A stretch of 64,000 nucleotides of DNA from the NCBI RefSeq assembly GCF_029255285.1, contig NZ_JAPUVI010000107.1, positions 1 through 64,000 of the forward strand, read 5' to 3'. Within the stretch, counting starts at the first letter, position 1. Each line of letters begins with the position of its first letter. Position numbers and translations under genes: made by a program. Under the pieces are notes generated by a model that was not told the DNA's origin, ran no database searches, and saw only the letters and a program-made list of their open reading frames with translations. Source of the DNA: Accumulibacter sp. (lineage in GTDB: Bacteria > Pseudomonadota > Gammaproteobacteria > Burkholderiales > Rhodocyclaceae). Below, in pieces: positions 35,828 through 44,757 of the stretch.

Positions 35828-37222
35828 CTAGCGAACTCCATATTCAATCACCTTGCGCAGTTGATTCCCCAGGTTTTTTGCCAGGATCGCCACTGAGGCT
35901 GGGGGCGTCGCGCGACGAAAGCCACGAAACGAAAAATAATCTCCTTCGAAACTGCCTTCGAGCAGACTCCCCAGGATGTGGCGCTGGCGCTGTGGCAGCT
36001 CCAGCGCGCCTTGCCAGCGCTGCGCGCGCTCCGGCAGTGAGTCGATCTCGCTCGGCTCGGCAAACGGCAGGAAGTCGCCTTCCGTCACGTAGTAAGTCGG
36101 ACTGACGATCGAGGTCAGACCCAACAAAGCAGACTGCAGTCCCAGCGTACCGGTCAATGTGAAATTCGTGTCCACCAGGCTAACAGCCTCATTGCCGCTC
36201 ACTTCATAGGGCAGAAACACCACGTTGGGGAGGCGCTTGAGCCGATCAATGAGTTCGTGCTGGCGAAAACCGAATTGCGAGGGGTGATCCTTGACCAGAA
36301 CGAGATATCCCTGCTCGGAAAAAGCGGTGGCCGCTCGAACGAGCAGATTTTCGTAATCGATGAGCTCGATATTGGCCAGCCAGTAATCGATCGACGCCTC
36401 GGGAAAAAGCTGCAGACCGAAAAAAACACGTTTGGCTTTTGGAAATCTCTGCAGGGAGTCACGCCAGTCCCAGTCGATGAGGTCGAGCGTGCGCAGATCG
36501 CGCAGCCTTGGTTTGTGGCCGAGGAAGGACTGCGCGTCCAGGTAGTGAAGGCTGCGTGGATCGCGTTTGACCCAGGATATCAGTTTGAAACCCCAGCCGC
36601 GCAGGCGAAAATAGCAGAAAATCTTCAGCCAGCGACGCCGGGTGTAACGCTTGGATACCTGCACATAGGATGGCGTAAAGCTCGGGTTGGCGATGACGCG
36701 GACTTGTTCGTCCAGTTGCTCGTCGGCCGGTAGGGGTGAGGTCTTGATCAGTTGGCCGCGGTACATCAGCATGCACTTGCCAGACACCAGGCTGGCGGTC
36801 AACTCGACATACGGAATGCCTCTTCCCCTGGCTAAACGCTCCAGGACATCGGAGACGTAGCGGTCGATCGGAAAGCTCAACACCACACTCGGTCGTGTCT
36901 CGTCCAGAACCCTGTTGAAAGCGGCTTCCATCGCCGCGACCATACACCGTGCCTGCTTGGCGGGCAGCCAACGCAAGAGCCGGCAACGGGCAATGATGTC
37001 GGTGAGCTGCGCGGTCGTAAGCGTCCGGAGCCGGACATCGGCCAATTTGTACTGCCGTGCATACTCGGCGTTGAAATCGTCCACGACATCGCGGTCGGCC
37101 GCGCCGCGCACGTCGGATACGACCACATACCTGTCAAAGCCCAAGTTGGCGCCGACATGCTGCCACCAGGCATCTGTTCTGTTGATGGCGTAGATCAGTG
37201 CGGTATCTTCTGCGTTCACCAT
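35828..37222 (-). CDS. Putative capsule/surface polysaccharide glycosyltransferase
   Basis: The 464-residue soluble protein resembles enzymes of the capsule-synthesis glycosyltransferase type (GT-B-like). The telling segment is near residues 310-370, with YLVLVKDHPSQFGFRQHELI and VVFLPYEVSGNEAVSLVDTN, the pattern of KpsC/KpsS-like proteins. There is no signal peptide or membrane helix. Its ATG overlaps the flippase stop by 7 bases (ATGGTGA), so it is co-translated with it. The precise sugar and linkage are unknown, and the family call is tentative. Confidence 0.6.
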   Translation of the reverse strand: MVNAEDTALIYAINRTDAWWQHVGANLGFDRYVVVSDVRGAADRDVVDDFNAEYARQYKLADVRLRTLTTAQLTDIIARCRLLRWLPAKQARCMVAAMEAAFNRVLDETRPSVVLSFPIDRYVSDVLERLARGRGIPYVELTASLVSGKCMLMYRGQLIKTSPLPADEQLDEQVRVIANPSFTPSYVQVSKRYTRRRWLKIFCYFRLRGWGFKLISWVKRDPRSLHYLDAQSFLGHKPRLRDLRTLDLIDWDWRDSLQRFPKAKRVFFGLQLFPEASIDYWLANIELIDYENLLVRAATAFSEQGYLVLVKDHPSQFGFRQHELIDRLKRLPNVVFLPYEVSGNEAVSLVDTNFTLTGTLGLQSALLGLTSIVSPTYYVTEGDFLPFAEPSEIDSLPERAQRWQGALELPQRQRHILGSLLEGSFEGDYFSFRGFRRATPPASVAILAKNLGNQLRKVIEYGVR

Positions 37223-38496
37223 GTTCGATTCTGGAGTTCACGGAATCGCTGCACCACGGAGAGGCGATTCATCACGAGATAAAGGAGCGGCGTGGCCAGT
37301 GCGCCGAGAAAAGCGCCCGCCATTTGAAACTGCGAAGCCAAGATCCATAGGCCGCTGGAGCCAACCAGCACGGCGCAGAGCTGATTGCGAAACAGCGTCC
37401 GGTCGCCGCCGACGGAGAGCAGCAGCAAGCCTGCGTAGTCTGCGCCAGTACGCATGAGAACCGCCAACATCAACAAGCCGAGAAAGCTGGCCTCGACGCC
37501 AAAGCGCTGCGCTGGACGACCCATGAGGTGATTGACCAGGGCGACAATTGCCACCAGGGCGACCAAAGCACCGCCAAAGCGCCGGTATTCTGCCCAGACC
37601 GTGCGCCAACTGCGACCCAACTGCCCGGTGCGGGAAAGCTTATAGATATCGGGAGCCAGGCGATTGAAGGAAACAATGTTGAACAACTGCAGCGCCAGCG
37701 CGGCCAAGGCAATGTTGCGAAAGTAGATACCGATTTCCTGGGCCGAGAGCGTTCCGCCGACTACCAGACGGTCGGCCTGCAGGGCCGCGACAGCAACAAT
37801 GCCAACCATGAAGTGCAGGCCGGAGGCACGGTATTGCTGGCTAGGCGATTGCGCCGGCAACCCGTCCTGGGCGGACGCTAGGGACTGGCGAGTCCATGCC
37901 ATCCACAGCGAGGCGGCAATCACAACGTAGGCCATCGCCGCGATCGCCCACGCACTCAATACCCACGAGGCATCGAGCGCCTGCGGGCTCCACCAGGCCA
38001 TCGCCAGAACGGAAAGCAGCTGGGCGACGTTCTTGGCGGTCGCGGCGAGCAGCAAAGGAAACGCCCGGCCGTCGAGGAGTACGGCGTGATAGGCCAGGTT
38101 GGAGAGATGCTCGCCGATGATGACGACGACCGCAGTCGCCACTTGCTGGGCACGCCACCCCCCCCACACGCACAGCACTACAACCACTACCGGCAATACG
38201 ACAGCGTAGTGGACAGCGAAGAACTTGAGCGTGTCGCTCAACCGGCAACGTATGGCGAATGGTGATCGACCGGCCACTTGTCGTTGCAGGTCGATGTATC
38301 GCTCATACCCCAGAACGAAGGCAAGCAGGCTGATGATCGTCGCCGCCAGTCCAAAACGGCCCGCCTCTTCCAGCGGTAGCGCGTAAGTGCACAGCAGGAC
38401 GAAGACACCACGACTGAACGTCTCGATCAGTTTGGTAGCTACCAGATAACGTTGCCTGATCAACTGCCCTAGCTCACCAACAGGTCCAGCCGCCAT
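37216..38496 (-). CDS. Wzx-like polysaccharide flippase (MATE/MOP superfamily)
   Basis: A 426-residue protein with 12 or more predicted helices and the general plan of O-antigen flippases, but low similarity to characterised members. Arg and Lys residues are clustered in short loops, as expected for lipid-linked sugar transporters. It would move undecaprenyl-linked repeat units across the inner membrane for the Wzy-like polymerase. The ATG at 38496 lies 23 bases inside the SDR gene. It also overlaps the following glycosyltransferase by 7 bases. Confidence 0.72.
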   Translation of the reverse strand: MAAGPVGELGQLIRQRYLVATKLIETFSRGVFVLLCTYALPLEEAGRFGLAATIISLLAFVLGYERYIDLQRQVAGRSPFAIRCRLSDTLKFFAVHYAVVLPVVVVVLCVWGGWRAQQVATAVVVIIGEHLSNLAYHAVLLDGRAFPLLLAATAKNVAQLLSVLAMAWWSPQALDASWVLSAWAIAAMAYVVIAASLWMAWTRQSLASAQDGLPAQSPSQQYRASGLHFMVGIVAVAALQADRLVVGGTLSAQEIGIYFRNIALAALALQLFNIVSFNRLAPDIYKLSRTGQLGRSWRTVWAEYRRFGGALVALVAIVALVNHLMGRPAQRFGVEASFLGLLMLAVLMRTGADYAGLLLLSVGGDRTLFRNQLCAVLVGSSGLWILASQFQMAGAFLGALATPLLYLVMNRLSVVQRFRELQNRTW

Positions 38497-39280
38497 CCAC
38501 CGCCAGGACTTGCCCGGTTACGTAGCTCGAGGCTTCCGAGGCCAGGTACAGCAAGGCGGGAACCATCTCCTCGGCACGCGCCATACGTCCCATCGGAACA
38601 CGATTTGAATAGTGATCCGAGAAAACCGAGTTCTGGCCGCTGGAAACACCGCCCGGAACCAGGCAGTTGACGCGAATTCCCGTTTTCGCCCAATGCGTAG
38701 CCAACCACTTGGTCAACCCAATCACTGCCGCTTTGGATGCCGCATAAACCGCCGGGGTATTGATCGGCCCGCCCAGATAGTCGGAACCCTCATAAATCCG
38801 CTCGTCAGGTCCGACCAAGCCGTAGATCGAAGCCGTCTGGATGATGGTGCCGCCGGAGCCCTGGCGAATCATCTCCCGACCGACCGCTTGCGCCATGAGG
38901 AACATGCCATCGATATTGACCGACATGACGTCGCGCCAAACTTCGAGTGGATACTCCTCGAACGGCGTAAAGAACTTGCGCGGATCGGCCGTTTTGGTCG
39001 CGGCGTTGTTGTGCAGTATGTCGATGCATCCGAAGCGCAAGCGCACCGCCTCGACGCAGGCGCGAACCGATACGGCGTCGGCAACGTCGCAGGCGAATCC
39101 CGCGGCCTCGGGGCCGATCGCCGCCGCGACCTCGCAGGCGGCCTGTTCCTGCACGTCCACAATGGCTACCTTGGCGCCCGCGCTGGCCAATCCCTGGGCA
39201 AACCCTTGCCCGAGAATACCCGCGCCACCGGTGATCAGTGCGGTCTTGCCGTCGAGGCGGAAACGCTGAAGAGGAGTCAT
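38474..39280 (-). CDS. Short-chain dehydrogenase/reductase, PtmA-like
   Basis: The 268-residue Rossmann enzyme has the cofactor motif TGGAGILGQG, NNAA, the catalytic Ser in TASIYGLVG and Tyr-xxx-Lys (YAASKAAVIGL). The segment around SIYGLVGPDERIYEG and the ending of the active-site loop resemble PtmA, an oxidoreductase found with CMP-sugar synthesis genes in Campylobacter. It may oxidise or reduce a sugar or sugar-phosphate. ATG at 39280 begins 13 bases after the aminotransferase stop. Confidence 0.87.
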   Translation of the reverse strand: MTPLQRFRLDGKTALITGGAGILGQGFAQGLASAGAKVAIVDVQEQAACEVAAAIGPEAAGFACDVADAVSVRACVEAVRLRFGCIDILHNNAATKTADPRKFFTPFEEYPLEVWRDVMSVNIDGMFLMAQAVGREMIRQGSGGTIIQTASIYGLVGPDERIYEGSDYLGGPINTPAVYAASKAAVIGLTKWLATHWAKTGIRVNCLVPGGVSSGQNSVFSDHYSNRVPMGRMARAEEMVPALLYLASEASSYVTGQVLAVDGGWTCW

Positions 39281-39293
39281 GCTCACCGCCGGG

Positions 39294-40685
39294 CTAGTTG
39301 TATGAACGGAACACCGGCTTGATCGCCGGACCCTCAAGAAAGTCTTCGACGCGGCCGTCGAGAGCCTGTCGCAGAACAGCCAAGGCCTTGTCGGCCGCCT
39401 CCAGGGTCAGCTGCAGTTCGCTTTCGCCGTGCGACTGGGAGACGGCCACCCACGGCATCAGCACGCCATGACGGACCATCTCCTGCGCGTATAGCGTGCG
39501 CAAGGCCATGCTCGGTTTACCCTCGTGGTCCAAGGTCAGGTAGTTCAGCGAAATGGCTGGCCCATCCATTACGAAGTGCTTTTCCAGGCCATGGCGAACC
39601 GAAACTTCCGTCAGCCCGTCCCGCAGACGCTTGCCGTACGCCCAAAGTTGCTCCGCAACGGACTCTTCCTTGTAGATGCGAACCGTTTCGATGAAAGCGC
39701 CCAAACCCGGCATCTCGGCACCATGCGTAGTCGACAGCAGAAAAGTCCGTTCCATCCCCGGTTGATCGATCGAACCCACCTGCATGACGTCACGGCGCCC
39801 GCCCACGGCAGCTACCGAATAGCCATTGGCCATGCCCTTGCCGAAAGTGCACAAGTCTGGCGTAACGCCGAAGAAGGTCTGTGCGCCCGCTATATGCCAG
39901 CGAAAACCGGTGATCATCTCGTCCAGAATGAAAAGCGCTCCATCCCTTTGGCAAAGATCCTGTACGCGATGCAGAAAGTTGCCGCTGGCGTTCGGACAGG
40001 AATTGCATGCCGACTCCGGCCATCGCCGGACCTGATCGCAAGCGCCGGGACAGGGAATCAGCGTCGTCGCCGGCTCCATCATGACCGCCGCGATTTGACC
40101 GGGATGGGCGTCGAACAAGGCCGACAGGCTCGCATAGTCACCGTAGTCGAAGACCAGGGTGTTGCTTACGTGCTCACCCGGAATCCCACGTTTCAAAGCC
40201 GTCGTGCCGATGAACCAGTCGTCAAACGAAAAGAACGGCTGCTGGCGCGGAACGCATACGTAGCGGCGTCCGGTATAGGCACGCGCGATCTTTACCGCGG
40301 CCGTGGTCACGTTGGACCCGTTCTTGGCGAATTTCACCATGTCGACCGATGGAATCAGATCAATCAAGGTTTCAGCCGCCAACAACTCGACGAGTGTGGC
40401 ACGTGTGAGGTTCACCCCGTTACCCATCTGCGCCGCCGCCGCCGCATTGACCCGTTCGTCGCCGTAGCCCAGGGTGACGGCGCGTAACGCCATGCCGTAG
40501 TCGAGAAAACGCTGGCCGTCGATGGACCACACGTACGCGCCCTTGCCACGCATCAACAAGGGCGGCGCATTGGCGGGAAACTGGTCATCGCCCCGAGAGT
40601 ACGTGTGTGCTCCTCCGGGGATGGCCTGATGGAGGCGCCGCCGCCACTCCTCAGGAGTCAGAGAGGTATCGATCAAGTCCGCCAT
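39294..40685 (-). CDS. Class III aminotransferase, glutamate-1-semialdehyde aminomutase-like, with Cys-rich insertion
   Basis: The 463-residue enzyme has the class III plan: N-terminal GGAHTYSRG, KFAKNGSNVTTAAVKIARA, PLP-binding LDEM (Asp255) and the Schiff-base lysine in FGKGMANG (Lys283). Residues 212-230 form an insertion with four cysteines (C212, C216, C227, C230), a likely metal site. True HemL is usually encoded with tetrapyrrole genes and lacks this insertion; copies in polysaccharide loci act on sugar aldehydes or ketones. The gene overlaps the upstream acetyltransferase by 13 bases. Confidence 0.87.
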   Translation of the reverse strand: MADLIDTSLTPEEWRRRLHQAIPGGAHTYSRGDDQFPANAPPLLMRGKGAYVWSIDGQRFLDYGMALRAVTLGYGDERVNAAAAAQMGNGVNLTRATLVELLAAETLIDLIPSVDMVKFAKNGSNVTTAAVKIARAYTGRRYVCVPRQQPFFSFDDWFIGTTALKRGIPGEHVSNTLVFDYGDYASLSALFDAHPGQIAAVMMEPATTLIPCPGACDQVRRWPESACNSCPNASGNFLHRVQDLCQRDGALFILDEMITGFRWHIAGAQTFFGVTPDLCTFGKGMANGYSVAAVGGRRDVMQVGSIDQPGMERTFLLSTTHGAEMPGLGAFIETVRIYKEESVAEQLWAYGKRLRDGLTEVSVRHGLEKHFVMDGPAISLNYLTLDHEGKPSMALRTLYAQEMVRHGVLMPWVAVSQSHGESELQLTLEAADKALAVLRQALDGRVEDFLEGPAIKPVFRSYN

Positions 40686-41335
40686 ATGTTCTCCGTCGAG
40701 GTTCGTCTGCGCGTCCAGTTTTCACGCGGATTGCCAAAATACGTTGTGTTCGCATCGATATCGCGGTCCAAAACCAGCGACTCAGCCGCGATGGTCACGT
40801 TGGCGCCAATCACACACTTGCCCAGCACCGCGCTGCCGGGCCGCAGCGTAACATGGGGCCCCAGGCGAGGATAAACATCGTGATTGCTGCCAATACCGCA
40901 ACGCTGATAAGCAATAAAATACTCACCGTATTCGCCACGCCCCAACACTGTACCCAATGGGTGGACCAGCAGAAATACGGCAGGAAGCGTGACTTCGTAA
41001 AAAATGTCGCAACCGTGCAACGATTTGTTAAGCAAAAAAACCTTCTTCGCCCAGGATTCCGGGGCGGCATCCAAATACAGCTGGTGGCTGAGGAAATAGA
41101 GCCACATTGCATATTGATCGCCATGCAGATGGTCGAACACGACGTCCCGACCATCGAAAAAATAGCGATTGTTGACCCGGGAAAAACAGTGCTCAAGACG
41201 CGCGAAGGCGATCTGTCCCGACGCCTGCATGGCGTTCTTGCACACTGGCTCGGCGTCTGGCCAGATCGCGTTGACCTGATGAGCGGTCAACGCGCACAAC
41301 GCCTCGAGCGAGAGAGTAGAGCGAACCGAAGACAT
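40673..41335 (-). CDS. Serine-acetyltransferase-like hexapeptide acetyltransferase
   Basis: The 220-residue protein has an N-terminal helical region like that of serine O-acetyltransferases and a C-terminal left-handed beta-helix (LRPGSAVLGKCVIGANVTIA and SLVLDRDIDANTTYFGNP). The catalytic histidines of CysE are not obviously all conserved; GIGSNHDVYPRLG occupies that region. In this locus it most likely acetylates a sugar or amino-sugar rather than making O-acetylserine. It is the first of a tightly spaced group with the aminotransferase and SDR genes. Confidence 0.75.
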   Translation of the reverse strand: MSSVRSTLSLEALCALTAHQVNAIWPDAEPVCKNAMQASGQIAFARLEHCFSRVNNRYFFDGRDVVFDHLHGDQYAMWLYFLSHQLYLDAAPESWAKKVFLLNKSLHGCDIFYEVTLPAVFLLVHPLGTVLGRGEYGEYFIAYQRCGIGSNHDVYPRLGPHVTLRPGSAVLGKCVIGANVTIAAESLVLDRDIDANTTYFGNPRENWTRRRTSTENIWRT

Positions 41336-41408
41336 AATGAGAGTCGGAAACCGGCAGTATTTTCATGGACAGCATGCTTTTCGGTCAGACCGCTGGCGGT
41401 CAACGTAT

Positions 41409-42185
41409 TCAGCTATGGCTGCCGAGTTGTGAGCGGACCGCGAAGCCGTTGGTCGACAGATAGGTTCGGACCTTGATCGGACTGTGATCGGAGAAAAGGA
41501 ACATGCTGCTGATGGTGATGGCCGAGGCGCCAGCCTCGAGAGCTTCGGCACAATGTGCCAGCGTGCCGGCGCCGCTCGATGCGATGAGCGGAATATCCAG
41601 TTTCTCCGAGATCGCATGAATAAGGTCGAGATCGTAGCCCGACATCGTGCCGTCACGGTCGATAGAACAGAGGAGTATTTCCCCGGCGTGCGAATCCTGC
41701 ATCCGTTGCGCGTAGTCCATCGGGTCAAGGTCGGAGCCAACGGTTCCTCCGTGGGTGAATAGGCGCCGTCGTCCGTCGGGAGTGCGCGCATAATCCAGCC
41801 CCACGACGATGCACTGGTCGCCAAAGCGTGATGCGGCCCGGCGTACGAAGTCCGGCTGCTGCACGGCGGCCGAGGTGATCGAAACCTTGTCGGCACCACT
41901 GCGCAGCAGATCGGCAATCTGGTCCAGCGTCTGCAATCCGCCGCCGACGGTGAACGGCATGAATACCTCTTCCGACACCCGCTCGATGATGCTGCCGGTC
42001 ACGACTCGTTTTTCCAGCGTCGCGTCGATGTCGACAAACATCAACTCGTCCACGCCGTAGGCGTCGTAGACCTTCGCCGTCGACACCGGATTGCCGGCTT
42101 CGCGAAAATTGTCGTGAAAACCCACTCCTTTCACCAGCCGACCGCCTCGAATCAGAAACTTCGGGATGATTCTCTTCTTCAGCAT
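41409..42185 (-). CDS. hisF2: HisF2, glutaminase-partner of sugar amidation (HisF paralogue)
   Basis: The 258-residue TIM barrel is clearly HisF-like (KRIIPKFLIRGGRLVKG, FVDIDAT, VGGGLQTLDQI, GEILLCSIDRDGT). The first catalytic Asp of the true cyclase (position 11) is replaced by Leu, while the second (VVGLDYAR) is kept, the pattern of the HisF2 paralogues working with WbpG/PseA proteins. With HisH2 it would channel ammonia from glutamine to the amidotransferase, not make histidine. Its ATG overlaps the hisH2 stop by 7 bases. Confidence 0.88.
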   Translation of the reverse strand: MLKKRIIPKFLIRGGRLVKGVGFHDNFREAGNPVSTAKVYDAYGVDELMFVDIDATLEKRVVTGSIIERVSEEVFMPFTVGGGLQTLDQIADLLRSGADKVSITSAAVQQPDFVRRAASRFGDQCIVVGLDYARTPDGRRRLFTHGGTVGSDLDPMDYAQRMQDSHAGEILLCSIDRDGTMSGYDLDLIHAISEKLDIPLIASSGAGTLAHCAEALEAGASAITISSMFLFSDHSPIKVRTYLSTNGFAVRSQLGSHS

Positions 42186-42802
42186 CCGGCGCTCCAATTG
42201 ACCCAGTTCTGAAGAAGGCGCAGCCCGTTGTCCTGGCTTTTTTCCGGATGAAACTGCATGGCAAGAATGTTTCCCCGCCGAACGACAGCCGTAACGTCAC
42301 CGCCATAATCGGTGGTCGCCAACCGGTCCTCCGGTCTGGCGCAAACCATGTGGAAGCTATGAACGAAATAGAAATTCGCCTCCTGACGGCGAATGCCCTG
42401 GAACAGCCAGTCGCTTTCCGGAAAATCCAGCGAGTTCCAACCGACATGCGGCACTTTGAGCGGCGGGGCGGGTGCCAAGCGCTCGACACGGGCATCGATC
42501 CAGCCCAGACCCTGGTGATTCCCGTGCTCGACGCTCTGGCGAGCAACGAGTTGCATCCCGAGGCAGATTCCCAGCAGAGGCTTTCTCAACTCCATTACCT
42601 GCCGGTTCAGTGGCTCGATGACGCCCTTCTCGCCCATGGCCCGCATCGCATCACCGAAGGCACCCACGCCCGGCAGAACGATGCGCTCGGCGTCGTCCAT
42701 CACCTGTGGCTGATCGGTGACGACGACTTCCTCGCCAAGGTAGGCGAAAGCATTGGCCAAGGAACGGACATTGCCCATTCCGTAATCAACGATGGCGATC
42801 AT
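42179..42802 (-). CDS. hisH2: HisH2, glutamine amidotransferase subunit
   Basis: A 207-residue class I glutamine amidotransferase with nucleophile Cys80 in GICLGMQ and the His185/Glu187 pair in FHPEKSQ, so glutaminase activity is intact. The N-terminal IVDYGMGNVRSL is the HisH hallmark. It pairs with HisF2 to release ammonia for the sugar amidotransferase upstream. Its ATG overlaps the upstream stop (ATGA). The other histidine genes are absent here. Confidence 0.9.
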   Translation of the reverse strand: MIAIVDYGMGNVRSLANAFAYLGEEVVVTDQPQVMDDAERIVLPGVGAFGDAMRAMGEKGVIEPLNRQVMELRKPLLGICLGMQLVARQSVEHGNHQGLGWIDARVERLAPAPPLKVPHVGWNSLDFPESDWLFQGIRRQEANFYFVHSFHMVCARPEDRLATTDYGGDVTAVVRRGNILAMQFHPEKSQDNGLRLLQNWVNWSAGC

Positions 42803-43989
42803 ACGTATTTGATCGTTCTTCCCGACTCATCCTTGGGCGGACCCAAAGGCTTGTCCACCGGCGTGCAGTCCCACTTGTCCATATCGGGCAGAGGCTGCCC
42901 GGTCTCCACCGCCGTGCGGTCGAACTTCCACGGATGAACCTGGTGTTTGTCAAGCAAATCGCAGAACTCGTCTTCCGTAATTTGGAGAATGTCGAGAAAC
43001 CAGTCGATCGAGGCCGGTCTTTTGCCGTCGTATTGCGACTCGAGGGCCAAGCCGGTTTCCCGATCGACCAGACCGTTACGGATATCGATACTCAGCAAAT
43101 GGTTGGCGCGTCCATAGCCGCGCTTGATGTACTTCGCGTAATCGCGCATGCCCTGGAAAGTGCATTCGATCTTTTCGTAATCATACTGTGGCGGCACCCC
43201 CTCCACCGGCTGCCCGCGCCAACCCAACTCCTGCTTGATGATCTCGACCTGGCGCTTGGTATTCCATTCGATATAATTCCCCAGACAGATCGACTGGACG
43301 CGCAGTTTCAGCAGATCCTTCCGCTTCGGATAGTCGAACATCCACAGATCGCGCCGGTCTACGCGACCACCCAGGAACTCGTACATGTCGTCGGCAGTAA
43401 TCCCCTGGTTCATCAGGCGGTTGAAACGCTTCTCGTCGACTTCCTCCATTTCCTCGAAAGTGTACCAACTGTGGTACTCCGCAGTGGATTCTCCCCAGAA
43501 CAGCAAGGGCGTCTCGAAACGCACGGCCATGTGCATCACTCCGGCATAAATCCCGGTATGGCAGTGCCAGCAGAAATCGCCGCGTCTCTTCAATGACTCG
43601 AGCATCAGTTCGCGCACGACGTGAAAACTGGTGGTCAGTTCGACAACGTCGACTCCCAGTTGTTTGAAGACGCGCGTATTGTTCTCTTCCACCAACGGAC
43701 GATAGCCCCAGTGGTTGTAGCGGACGACCAAAGGCTTCAGCTTGAGCTGTTTGACGATATACCAGAGCTGAAAAACGCTGTCCTTGCCGCCGCTATAGGG
43801 CACGATGCAGTCGTAGATGCCCTTGCCGCGATGCTGATCGACGATGTCGGCCAACTGGCGGCCACGCTCCTGCCAATCGATTTTCTCTTTCTTGAACTCG
43901 ACCTGTCGGCAGACACTACATACCCCGAACTCGTCGTAGGTGATGGTATCAACCGTTTCCTTAGTCAAACAGCGAGTGCAGCGTTTCAT
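42799..43989 (-). CDS. N-acetyl sugar amidotransferase (WbpG/PseA/LegX family)
   Basis: The 396-residue protein starts with a zinc-binding pair of CxxC motifs (C4, C7, C24, C27) followed by the PP-loop ATPase motif SGGKDS (66-71). A conserved C-terminal region follows, including CWHCHTGIYAGV and the LGNYIEWNTKRQ segment. The family activates an acetamido group with ATP and replaces its oxygen with nitrogen to give an acetamidino group. HisH2 and HisF2 immediately downstream provide the ammonia. The actual sugar is not given by the sequence. Confidence 0.88.
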   Translation of the reverse strand: MKRCTRCLTKETVDTITYDEFGVCSVCRQVEFKKEKIDWQERGRQLADIVDQHRGKGIYDCIVPYSGGKDSVFQLWYIVKQLKLKPLVVRYNHWGYRPLVEENNTRVFKQLGVDVVELTTSFHVVRELMLESLKRRGDFCWHCHTGIYAGVMHMAVRFETPLLFWGESTAEYHSWYTFEEMEEVDEKRFNRLMNQGITADDMYEFLGGRVDRRDLWMFDYPKRKDLLKLRVQSICLGNYIEWNTKRQVEIIKQELGWRGQPVEGVPPQYDYEKIECTFQGMRDYAKYIKRGYGRANHLLSIDIRNGLVDRETGLALESQYDGKRPASIDWFLDILQITEDEFCDLLDKHQVHPWKFDRTAVETGQPLPDMDKWDCTPVDKPLGPPKDESGRTIKYV

Positions 43990-44021
43990 GGCGAGGTCTC
44001 CATAAGCGATAAGGGAATCCG

Positions 44022-44753
44022 TCAAGCGGCGCACCGTATCTGTTCATAATTCTTCAGGATGGCCTCAATACAAATGAAATCGATCAAGCTATCGACTTCC
44101 AGCGATTTGTAGTGTGGCATCACGTACGAGAGCGTGCGGTCATGGCAGAAACTCAGGGTCTTGCGGTAAGCGGTGACCGAAGAAATATATAGACTGCCGT
44201 CCAGCGCATAGATTGGGTCCACATCCTGGCGCCGGGGCAGGCGAGTGAAGTCGACGGCCGCGTAGGGCTCGAGACGTCCGTCAGACAGTTGTCGAACGGC
44301 AAATGCCGGGTGGCTGCTGATGAGCTCGTTGACACTGACCAACGCGTCCGCAATGTCGCGGCGTGCAACGAGCTTTTCGAGCGCGCCATCGACATCGCTC
44401 GCTTCGGTCAACGGCGAAGTCGGCTCGAGCAGCACAAGGTAGTCAAAGCGTTCGCCCCGCGCTTCCAAGGTGTCCAACATGTGGACGACCGCCGCGCTGC
44501 TGGGGGACGTATCGGCGGCAAGGTGCGCTGGCCGCAGGGCCGGAACGTCCGCACCGTAAGCCTGCGCGATCTCCGCGAAAGCCTGGCTATCGGTCGAAAC
44601 GACAACCCGATCGACATAGCGCGACGCTTTCGCCGCCAGAATGGGCCAGGCCAGCAGCGGCTTGCCATGCAAGGGCCGAATGTTCTTCCCAGGGAGACCT
44701 TTGGAGCCGGCCCGCGCCGGAATCAAGGCCAGAAACCTATCGTTTCCGATCAT
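44022..44753 (-). CDS. CMP-sugar synthetase (acylneuraminate cytidylyltransferase family)
   Basis: The 243-residue protein begins with the nucleotide-binding signature LIPARAGSKGLPGKN and has LEPTSPL and LDGSLYISS, typical of NeuA/PseF/LegF enzymes. These couple CTP to sialic, legionaminic or pseudaminic acid or to Kdo. No NeuB-type synthase is in this window, so the substrate is unclear. The ATG at 44753 starts 4 bases after the upstream glycosyltransferase stop; an in-frame GTG at 44768 is the alternative. Confidence 0.87.
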   Translation of the reverse strand: MIGNDRFLALIPARAGSKGLPGKNIRPLHGKPLLAWPILAAKASRYVDRVVVSTDSQAFAEIAQAYGADVPALRPAHLAADTSPSSAAVVHMLDTLEARGERFDYLVLLEPTSPLTEASDVDGALEKLVARRDIADALVSVNELISSHPAFAVRQLSDGRLEPYAAVDFTRLPRRQDVDPIYALDGSLYISSVTAYRKTLSFCHDRTLSYVMPHYKSLEVDSLIDFICIEAILKNYEQIRCAA

Positions 44754-44757
44754 GCTG

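Noticed and set aside
41409..42802. Histidine biosynthesis operon
   Set aside because: HisH and HisF paralogues stand alone next to a sugar amidotransferase, and HisF has lost a catalytic Asp.
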